This document shows, piece after piece, positions 1 to 4,588 of a stretch of 5,144 nt of DNA. The notes beneath the pieces are model-generated. The model was not told the DNA's origin and ran no database searches. It saw only the letters and a program-made list of their open reading frames with translations. The DNA comes from Microbacteriaceae bacterium (GTDB lineage: Bacteria; Actinomycetota; Actinomycetes; Actinomycetales; Microbacteriaceae), in assembly GCA_022701925.1 (NCBI GenBank), contig JAKONM010000068.1, positions 1 to 5,144 on the forward strand, written 5' to 3'. Within the stretch, counting starts at the first letter, position 1. Every line of letters begins with the position of its first letter. The translations under genes were made by a program, and so were the position numbers.

Positions 1-432
1 ACCCCGGCCGACGGGCAGCTGGACGTCGTGTCGAACGCGATGTCGGTGGTGCTGGCCCTGCAGGACAACCCGCGCCTCGTCGTGCACGCCGTCGGCGGCA
101 TCGTGCGTCCGGAGACCTCCGCGGCCGTCGGGGTCGCGGCCCTCGACGCCTACGCCCGGGTGCGCTGCGACATCGCCTTCATCGGCGCGAACGGCGTCTC
201 CGCCGGGTTCGGCCTGTCGACGCCCGACGAGCGGGAGGCCGCCGTCAAGTCCGCCGTGATCCGGTGCGCCCGCCGCACGATCGCCCTGGTGGACGCGTCG
301 AAGTTCGGCACCGAGGCGTTCATCCGCTTCGCCGCCCTGGAGACCCTCGACGTGCTGGTCACGGACCGAGCCCCTGACGACGACCTCGCCGCCGCGCTCG
401 ATGCGGCCGGCGTCGAGGTCGTCGTCGCCTGA
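1..432 (+). CDS. DeoR-family transcriptional regulator, C-terminal part (probable fructose operon repressor)
   Basis: This is the 3' end of a gene that starts before the window; the open frame runs from base 1 to the TGA at 430-432 (143 codons). It covers most of the effector-binding domain of DeoR/GlpR-type repressors, a sugar-isomerase-like fold that senses a sugar phosphate. Visible family motifs are GGIVRPETSAAVG (about 91-129), DIAFIGANGVS (169-201), STPDEREAAVKSAV (217-258) and VDASKFG (289-309). The N-terminal winged helix-turn-helix is outside the window, so DNA binding is known only from the family. It lies 30 bases upstream of the fructose permease on the same strand, so it probably controls that operon as FruR does in other actinobacteria, with fructose 1-phosphate a likely ligand. 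The ATG at 28 is internal, because homology extends upstream of it. The family call is secure; the fructose specificity is inferred from context. Confidence 0.9.
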   Translation, partial: TPADGQLDVVSNAMSVVLALQDNPRLVVHAVGGIVRPETSAAVGVAALDAYARVRCDIAFIGANGVSAGFGLSTPDEREAAVKSAVIRCARRTIALVDASKFGTEAFIRFAALETLDVLVTDRAPDDDLAAALDAAGVEVVVA

Positions 433-445
433 AGCCCCACCACAC

Positions 446-452
446 GAAGGAG
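446..452 (+). promoter_or_regulatory. Ribosome binding site of fruA
   Basis: GAAGGAG is a near-perfect anti-Shine-Dalgarno match, 10 bases before the ATG at 463. It fixes the start of the permease gene. The remaining bases between the regulator stop and this site show no promoter-like sequence, so fruA is probably co-transcribed with the regulator. Confidence 0.8.
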
Positions 453-462
453 TGCGAACCGC

Positions 463-2517
463 ATGCCGACCCTGATCACCCGCGACCTCGTCGCCCTCGA
501 CGCCGATCTCGGCCGAGAGCGCAGCGACGTCATCCGAGCCCTCGCGACGATGGTCGTCGACGCCGGCCGCGCCACGGAGGTGGACGGCCTGTACGCCGAC
601 GCCTGGGCGCGCGAGCAGAAGACCGACACCGGCCTGGGCGGCGGCATCGCGATCCCGCACTGCCGCTCGTCGGCCGTGACGCGGCCCAGCCTGGCGTTCG
701 CCCGCCTGGACCCGAAGGTCGACTTCGGCGGCTTCGACGGGCCCGCCGACATCGTCTTCATGATCGCGGCGCCCACCGGCGGCGGCGAGATGCACCTGCA
801 GCTGCTGGCCAAGCTGGCGAGGAACCTCATCGACGAGGACTTCGTCGCGGCCCTGCGCTCCGCCCCCACCCCGGACGAGATCGTCGCCCTGGTCGAGCGG
901 GCCACCGCGGAGGAGGACGCCTCCGCCGCCCCCGCCGCGGGCAGCGCCGCCGCGGCACCGGCCGCCGTGCCCGCCTCCTCCGGCCAGCCGCTGCTGGTCG
1001 GCATCACCTCCTGCGCCACCGGCATCGCCCACACCTACATGGCGGCGGACGCGCTGACGAACGCCGCGAAGAAGATGGGCGTCGAGCTGCACATCGAGAC
1101 GCAGGGCTCGGCGGGGTCCACGCCGCTCGACCCCGCGCTGATCGAGCGGGCGGGCGCCGTGATCTTCGCGAACGACGTGGACGTGCGCGACCGCGCCCGG
1201 TTCGCGGGCAAGCCGGTCGTGCAGGCCCCGGTCAAGCGCGGCATCGACCAGCCGAAGCAGATGATCGAGGAGGCGCTCGCCGCGGCGAAGGACCCGGACG
1301 CGAAGCGCGTGCAGGGTGGCGGCTCCGCCGCGTCGTCCACCGGCCCCCGCGAGGGCGAGAGCGTCGGCGCGACGATCAAGCGGGTGCTGCTGACCGGCGT
1401 CAGCTACATGATCCCGTTCGTCGCCGGCGGCGGTCTGCTGATCGCGCTCGGCTTCCTGCTCGGCGGCTACGAGATCGCCTTCAACGCCGACAAGACGCTG
1501 CAGACGTACAACCTGGCGAACCTCCCGGGCGACGGCGGGCTGAACGGGATCATCTACTACCTGGGCGCCGTGCTGTTCAAGATCGGCGGCCTCAGCTTCG
1601 GCTTCCTGGTGCCGGCGCTCTCCGGCTACATCGCCTACGCGATCGCCGACCGCCCGGGCATCGCCCCCGGCTTCGTCGTCGGCGCCGTCTCCGGCTTCGT
1701 CGGCGCCGGCTTCCTGGGCGGCATCGTCGGCGGGTTCCTCGCCGGCTACGCGGCGCTGCTGATCAGCAAGCCGGCGGTGCCCCGCTGGCTGCGCGGCCTG
1801 ATGCCCGTCATCATCATCCCGCTGTTCGCGTCGATCGTCGCCTCCGGCCTGATGCTGCTGGTGCTCGGCGGACCGATCGCGGCGATCTCGACCGGCCTGA
1901 CCGGCTTCCTGAACGGCCTGACCGGCGGCGCCGCGATCATCCTGGGGATCATCCTCGGCCTGATGATGTGCTTCGACCTCGGCGGCCCGATCAACAAGAC
2001 GGCCTACGTGTTCGCGACGACGGGCCTCGCGGCCGGCAGCGCGGGCAGCTTCCGCATCATGGCGGCGGTCATGGCCGCGGGCATGGTGCCGCCGATCGCG
2101 ATGGCCTTCGCCTCCACGGTGCTCTACCGCCGCGGCTTCACCGAGGTGGAGCGGGAGAACGGGCTGGCCGCGTGGCTGCTCGGCGCCTCCTTCATCTCGG
2201 AGGGCGCGATCCCGTTCGCCGCGGCTGACCCGCTGCGCGTCATCCCCTCCAGCATGCTCGGCGGCGCGGTCACCGGAGCGCTGTCGATGGCGCTGGGGCT
2301 CGGGACCCGGGCCCCGCACGGCGGCATCTTCGTGTTCTTCGCGTTCGAGCCGCAGCCCTTCCTGGTCACGTTCCTGCTCTGGTTCTTGACGATCCTGATC
2401 GGAGCCGCCGTCACCGCCTTCACGCTCGTGGCGCTGAAGCGGTTCGTGCGGCCGAACGGCGCCGTGCCGGTGGAGGAGCCGTCGCTGACGACCTCCCGCC
2501 AGCCCGTCGCCGTCTGA
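463..2517 (+). CDS. fruA: PTS fructose transporter subunit EIIABC (fructose permease)
   Basis: This 684-residue protein imports fructose through the membrane and phosphorylates it, yielding fructose 1-phosphate, with phosphate passed from phosphoenolpyruvate via EI and HPr. Domain order is EIIA (about 1-148), an Ala/Pro linker (about 150-172), EIIB (about 176-275), a Gly/Ser linker (about 276-300) and EIIC (about 305-665). EIIA carries its phospho-acceptor His66 in GGGIAIPHCRS. EIIB carries Cys184 in CATGIAHTYMAADAL; the usual Pro after the Cys is Ala here. EIIC shows about eight to ten hydrophobic segments and the fructose-family motifs GGPINKTAYVF (507-517), SEGAIPFAAADP with Glu580, and APHGG with His619. 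Length and layout are normal for a fused actinobacterial FruA. The start is set by GAAGGAG at 446-452. It follows a DeoR regulator by 30 bases and ends at a strong hairpin. Neither fruK nor an HPr gene adjoins it in the visible part. Related mannose or 2-O-mannosylglycerate permeases are possible but less likely. Confidence 0.95.
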   Translation: MPTLITRDLVALDADLGRERSDVIRALATMVVDAGRATEVDGLYADAWAREQKTDTGLGGGIAIPHCRSSAVTRPSLAFARLDPKVDFGGFDGPADIVFMIAAPTGGGEMHLQLLAKLARNLIDEDFVAALRSAPTPDEIVALVERATAEEDASAAPAAGSAAAAPAAVPASSGQPLLVGITSCATGIAHTYMAADALTNAAKKMGVELHIETQGSAGSTPLDPALIERAGAVIFANDVDVRDRARFAGKPVVQAPVKRGIDQPKQMIEEALAAAKDPDAKRVQGGGSAASSTGPREGESVGATIKRVLLTGVSYMIPFVAGGGLLIALGFLLGGYEIAFNADKTLQTYNLANLPGDGGLNGIIYYLGAVLFKIGGLSFGFLVPALSGYIAYAIADRPGIAPGFVVGAVSGFVGAGFLGGIVGGFLAGYAALLISKPAVPRWLRGLMPVIIIPLFASIVASGLMLLVLGGPIAAISTGLTGFLNGLTGGAAIILGIILGLMMCFDLGGPINKTAYVFATTGLAAGSAGSFRIMAAVMAAGMVPPIAMAFASTVLYRRGFTEVERENGLAAWLLGASFISEGAIPFAAADPLRVIPSSMLGGAVTGALSMALGLGTRAPHGGIFVFFAFEPQPFLVTFLLWFLTILIGAAVTAFTLVALKRFVRPNGAVPVEEPSLTTSRQPVAV

Positions 2518-2525
2518 CCGGTCCG

Positions 2526-2565
2526 GCCGCGGCCCCGCGCCCCGCGAGGGGTGCGGGGTCGCGGT
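2526..2565 (+). terminator. Long GC hairpin, probable transcription terminator after fruA
   Basis: Bases 2526-2543 pair with 2548-2565 in an uninterrupted 18-bp stem that includes three G-U pairs (2526/2565, 2532/2559, 2537/2552). The loop at 2544-2547 is GCGA, a stable GNRA tetraloop. It begins 9 bases after the fruA stop codon. No U-run follows, which is common for actinobacterial terminators. It separates the fructose operon from the next gene, which has its own promoter. Termination is inferred; the hairpin is seen directly. Confidence 0.7.
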
Positions 2566-2600
2566 GCGTCCGCCCCGGCGTCCGCTCCGGCGCCTGCGGC

Positions 2601-2606
2601 TACGGT
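2601..2606 (+). promoter_or_regulatory. -10 box of a leaderless promoter for the Nudix gene
   Basis: TACGGT fits the actinobacterial -10 pattern TAnnnT and lies 6 bases before the ATG at 2613. Transcription would therefore start at or next to the start codon, giving an mRNA without a 5' leader. No convincing -35 hexamer is seen. GGTGAGG at 2604-2610 resembles a ribosome binding site but is only 2 bases from the ATG, too close to work well. Confidence 0.6.
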
Positions 2607-2612
2607 GAGGCG

Positions 2613-3527
2613 ATGCCCGATGCGACGCCGCCAGGCCCGCCGCCCGGACCGCGCGACCCCGCCGACGGCTGGGTGGACCTGCCCGACGGGCGCCGCTTCT
2701 GGGGCCGCGCCGGTGCGGCGGGGCTGCTGGTGCTGGCTCCCGGCGGCGAGGTGCTGCTGCAGCACCGCGTGGGCTGGAGCCATTTCGGCGACACCTGGGG
2801 CCTGCCCGGGGGAGCGCGGCACCAGGGCGAGTCCGCCGTCGACGGGGCGCTGCGCGAGGCGCACGAGGAGACGCGGATCGACCTGGCGGCGCTGCGGCCG
2901 CGGTTCGCCGTGCGTCTCGACCTGGACGTCTGGTCGTACACGACCGTCGCCGTCGCGGCCCCGTCGGCGCTGGAGGTCGCCGTGAACGACCGCGAGAGCA
3001 ACGGCCTGCGCTGGGTGCCGGCGGACCGGGTGGAGGAGCTGCCCCTGCACCCCGGGTTCGCGGCGTCGTGGGCGCAGCTGCAGCGCGAGGCCGCGGTCGC
3101 GGACCCGCTGCTGGTCGTCGACGCCGCCAACGTCGTCGGCAGCCGGCCGGACGGGTGGTGGCGCGACCGCGCGGGCGCCGCGGACCGGCTGCTGCAGCGG
3201 CTCGCGGCCCTGGCCTCGGCCGGGCTGGCGGTCGAGGAACCGGCCGAGGCGGGCGCGCTGCCGGTGGTGCGCCGCTGGCCGGAGGTGTGCGCCGTGCTGG
3301 AGGGCGCCGCCCGGACGGCGTCGGACGCGGCGGGCGTCGAGGTGCTGCGGGCTCGGGCCGACGGGGACTCGGCGGTGGTCGAGCGCGTGCGGGCGGCCGC
3401 GGCCGAGGGACGCCGGACGACGGTCGTGACGGCGGACCGCGGCCTCGGCGAGCGGGTCGAGGCCCTCGGCGCGGCGCTGATGGGGCCGGGCGCGCTGCTC
3501 GCGGTCCTCGACGACCTGCCGGGCTGA
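2613..3527 (+). CDS. Nudix hydrolase fused to a C-terminal PIN/NYN-like domain
   Basis: The 304-residue protein has two parts. Residues 33-160 form a Nudix hydrolase domain, which cleaves a nucleoside diphosphate linked to another group. The Nudix box is G67-x5-E73-x7-R81-E82-x2-E85-E86, preceded by GDTWGLPGG (59-67). All metal-binding acidic residues are present, but the usual Gly near the box end is Arg88. The second part, about 165-304, begins LLVVDAANVVG (Asp170, Asn173), continues with DGWWRDR (180-186), VCAVLEGAAR (Glu230), DGDS (250-253) and VVTADRGLGERVEALGA (Asp275). This spacing of acidic residues at strand ends resembles PIN-like/NYN nucleases of the YacP type; similar stand-alone actinobacterial proteins are sometimes labelled NTP pyrophosphohydrolase. 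Residues 2-16 are Pro-rich and probably disordered. The ATG is supported by a -10 box 6 bases upstream. Neighbours give no functional clue. The Nudix call is firm; the second domain is inferred from motifs; the substrate is unknown. Confidence 0.88.
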   Translation: MPDATPPGPPPGPRDPADGWVDLPDGRRFWGRAGAAGLLVLAPGGEVLLQHRVGWSHFGDTWGLPGGARHQGESAVDGALREAHEETRIDLAALRPRFAVRLDLDVWSYTTVAVAAPSALEVAVNDRESNGLRWVPADRVEELPLHPGFAASWAQLQREAAVADPLLVVDAANVVGSRPDGWWRDRAGAADRLLQRLAALASAGLAVEEPAEAGALPVVRRWPEVCAVLEGAARTASDAAGVEVLRARADGDSAVVERVRAAAAEGRRTTVVTADRGLGERVEALGAALMGPGALLAVLDDLPG

Positions 3528-3544
3528 GGACCGCGCTCAGGCCG
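3520..3544. terminator. Small palindrome holding both convergent stop codons
   Basis: CTGAG (3524-3528) pairs with CTCAG (3536-3540) across a 7-base loop, and three more pairs (3520-3522 with 3542-3544) follow after one mismatch. The left arm contains the TGA of the Nudix gene and the right arm contains the stop of the minus-strand gene. It could help end transcription from both sides, but it is short and has no U-run. Confidence 0.3.
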
Positions 3545-3980
3545 TGACGGCGGCGTCGCGCCGCCAGCCGGCCAGGCGGGCGACCTGCGGGTCGCGGTCC
3601 GCGGCCATCGCGTCGGCCGCGGCATCCGGCAGCACCGGGTTCAGCACGGCCCAGCAGCGCACCCGCGGGTCGGGGTCGGCGGCCAGCGCCTCGACCAGGT
3701 CGGCGGGGCTGGTCGGGTTCTTCGCCACCTCCCCGCGCACGGCCGCGTCGGCGTCGCCCGCCAGCAGCCGCAGCAGGTCGAGGGGCGCGTGCAGGTTCGA
3801 CGCGACGCTCTGCCGGATGCCCGGCCGGGGGTGCCCGGCCAGCAGCCGCAGCCGGGTCAGCTTCGACTCGGTGACCGGCGGGGCCAGGTGCAGGATCGCG
3901 ACGTCCTCCGTGGACAGGGCGCCCGCGTCGGCGGCCATCGAGTCCCGCTGGGCCTTCGTGTTGAAGCGGATGCACGACAT
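3537..3980 (-). CDS. Small repeat protein of the LRV/HEAT-like type
   Basis: This 147-residue protein, MSCIRFNTKAQ at its start, consists mostly of helical repeats with an exact 26-residue period: 44-69, 70-95, 96-121 and a shorter last copy at 122-141. Each repeat reads roughly L..LA.D.d..VR..vA.NP..P.dL; the aligned positions His50, Asp76, Asp102 and Asp128 show the register. The pattern fits the variant leucine-rich repeat (LRV) or HEAT-like class, solenoids that bind proteins or sometimes nucleic acids. No enzyme motif, signal peptide or membrane segment is visible, so it is probably cytoplasmic. The ATG at 3980 is chosen because a TACGGT -10 box lies 7 bases upstream; the frame stays open to 4385, but that extension would run antisense through garA and looks like noise. 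It converges on the Nudix gene (9 bases apart) and diverges from garA. The specific role is unknown. Confidence 0.82.
   Translation of the reverse strand: MSCIRFNTKAQRDSMAADAGALSTEDVAILHLAPPVTESKLTRLRLLAGHPRPGIRQSVASNLHAPLDLLRLLAGDADAAVRGEVAKNPTSPADLVEALAADPDPRVRCWAVLNPVLPDAAADAMAADRDPQVARLAGWRRDAAVTA
3549..3565 (+). terminator. GC hairpin just past the Nudix gene
   Basis: GGCGGCG (3549-3555) and CGCCGCC (3559-3565) form a perfect 7-bp stem with a 3-base loop, 21 bases beyond the Nudix stop codon. It may terminate the plus-strand transcript. There is no U-run, and the same bases encode the C-terminus of the minus-strand protein, so in such GC-rich DNA it may be chance. Confidence 0.3.
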
Positions 3981-3987
3981 GCGACGG

Positions 3988-3993
3988 ACCGTA
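3988..3993 (-). promoter_or_regulatory. -10 box of a leaderless promoter for the LRV-repeat gene
   Basis: On the minus strand this reads TACGGT, and 7 bases separate it from the ATG at 3980. The hexamer is identical to the one before the Nudix gene. No ribosome binding site lies between it and the ATG, which agrees with leaderless translation. No clear -35 hexamer is seen. Confidence 0.6.
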
Positions 3994-4075
3994 GCGGCCG
4001 CCCCCGACGATCGGCCGGACGCCCGGCGGGCGTGCACGGTCGGATGGGGGACGGCGGGCCGACGACCCCGTCCGC

Positions 4076-4081
4076 TAGCCT
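4076..4081 (+). promoter_or_regulatory. -10 box of the garA promoter
   Basis: TAGCCT fits TAnnnT and would place the transcription start near 4088-4089, about 17 bases before the garA ATG. The leader would then consist of little more than the ribosome binding site. The intergenic region 3981-4104 thus holds two divergent promoters within about 90 bases. No -35 element is clear on either strand. Confidence 0.5.
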
Positions 4082-4088
4082 GGGGGCC

Positions 4089-4115
4089 ATGAGGAGGTCG
4101 CCGTATGGTCGATGA
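4089..4115 (+). other. Possible 8-codon leader ORF overlapping the garA start
   Basis: An ATG at 4089 lies 7 bases after the TAGCCT -10 box and opens a frame encoding MRRSPYGR that stops at 4113-4115. The garA ribosome binding site lies inside it and the garA ATG (4105) overlaps its end in another frame. If the transcript starts at 4089, this ATG would be a leaderless start. It may equally be chance. Confidence 0.25.
4091..4097 (+). promoter_or_regulatory. Ribosome binding site of garA
   Basis: GAGGAGG is a strong Shine-Dalgarno sequence 7 bases before the ATG at 4105, and it fixes that start. Being leadered, garA differs from the two genes before it, which appear leaderless. Confidence 0.8.
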
Positions 4116-4587
4116 GCGCGACGATCGCCCCCGGGGCCGCCGTGAGGAGCCGTCCAGCGGTCCGGACACGACCGCCTCGTTCGGGTACGAGTTCGGGTCC
4201 GAGCTCGCGAAGGCCATGGCCCAGAACTCCGCCGAGGAGCAGGCCGCCGTGGGCGCGCTGCCCTCCGGGTCGGCGCTGCTGGTCGTGCGCCGCGGGCCGA
4301 ACATCGGCGCCCGCTTCCTGCTCGACCAGGACGAGACCGTCGCCGGTCGCCACCCCTCGGCCGACATCTTCCTGGACGACGTCACCGTCTCCCGGCGTCA
4401 CGCCCGCTTCCTGCGGCACGGCACGGCCTTCGAGGTCAAGGACCTCGGCAGCCTCAACGGCACCTTCTTCGACGGCGTGCGCATCGAGACCGCGCTGCTG
4501 TCCGACGGCGCCGAGGTGCAGATCGGCAAGTTCCGGCTGACCTTCTTCGCCTCCCGCCTCGACCTCGCCGGGGTCGGTCCCCGGTGA
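4105..4587 (+). CDS. garA: GarA/OdhI-like FHA-domain regulator
   Basis: This 160-residue protein is a small cytoplasmic switch. In mycobacteria and corynebacteria its relatives bind and inhibit 2-oxoglutarate dehydrogenase and act on glutamate metabolism until a Ser/Thr kinase (PknB or PknG) phosphorylates an N-terminal Thr, after which the FHA domain binds its own phospho-Thr and lets go. The FHA domain spans about residues 56-150, with GRH (81-83), SRRH (96-99, phospho-Thr contact) and SLNGT (116-120). The stretch LPSGSALLVVRRGPN (52-66) and the end VQIGKFRLTFF are very close to GarA. The N-terminal phosphorylation site reads DTTAS (Thr22, Thr23) instead of the usual ETTS, at the expected distance from the start. 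GAGGAGG at 4091-4097 sets the start. The stop overlaps the next gene by four bases, a conserved garA-MerR pairing. Orthology is strongly supported by motifs and context; the target enzymes here are inferred. Confidence 0.92.
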   Translation: MVDERDDRPRGRREEPSSGPDTTASFGYEFGSELAKAMAQNSAEEQAAVGALPSGSALLVVRRGPNIGARFLLDQDETVAGRHPSADIFLDDVTVSRRHARFLRHGTAFEVKDLGSLNGTFFDGVRIETALLSDGAEVQIGKFRLTFFASRLDLAGVGPR

Positions 4588-4588
4588 G
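4564..4588 (+). promoter_or_regulatory. Hairpin enclosing the garA stop and the start of the MerR gene
   Basis: CTCGCCGGGG (4564-4573) pairs with CCCCGGTGAG (4579-4588), 10 bp with one G-U pair and a 5-base loop. The right arm contains the overlapping GTGA, so both the GTG start of the MerR gene and the TGA of garA are in the stem, and the purine-rich GGGG that could act as a weak ribosome binding site is in the left arm. A ribosome finishing garA would melt it, which fits translational coupling. The structure is seen; its function is inferred. Confidence 0.45.

Noticed and set aside
28..432. The ATG at 28 as the true start of the DeoR-type gene
   Set aside because: Conserved domain sequence continues upstream to base 1, and no ribosome binding site precedes this ATG.
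150..1034. Long minus-strand open frame of 294 codons across the regulator and fruA
   Set aside because: It is antisense to two clear genes, is rich in Ser, Arg and Ala as expected from reading GC-rich codons backwards, and shows no family motif.
2124..3050. Minus-strand open frame of 308 codons spanning the end of fruA, the hairpin and the Nudix gene
   Set aside because: It crosses a terminator and two genes on the other strand, and its sequence shows no domain; it is a high-GC shadow.
3068..3547. Plus-strand open frame of 159 codons overlapping the Nudix gene
   Set aside because: It is almost wholly Gly, Arg and Ala, typical of an out-of-frame reading of GC-rich DNA.
2600..3625. Minus-strand open frame of 341 codons over the Nudix gene
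   Set aside because: It is longer than the real gene but has low-complexity Ser/Arg/Pro composition, while the plus-strand frame has a complete Nudix box.
3981..4385. N-terminal extension of the LRV-repeat gene to an ATG at 4385
   Set aside because: It would run antisense through the garA start and promoter, shows no repeat pattern, and the TACGGT box supports the start at 3980.
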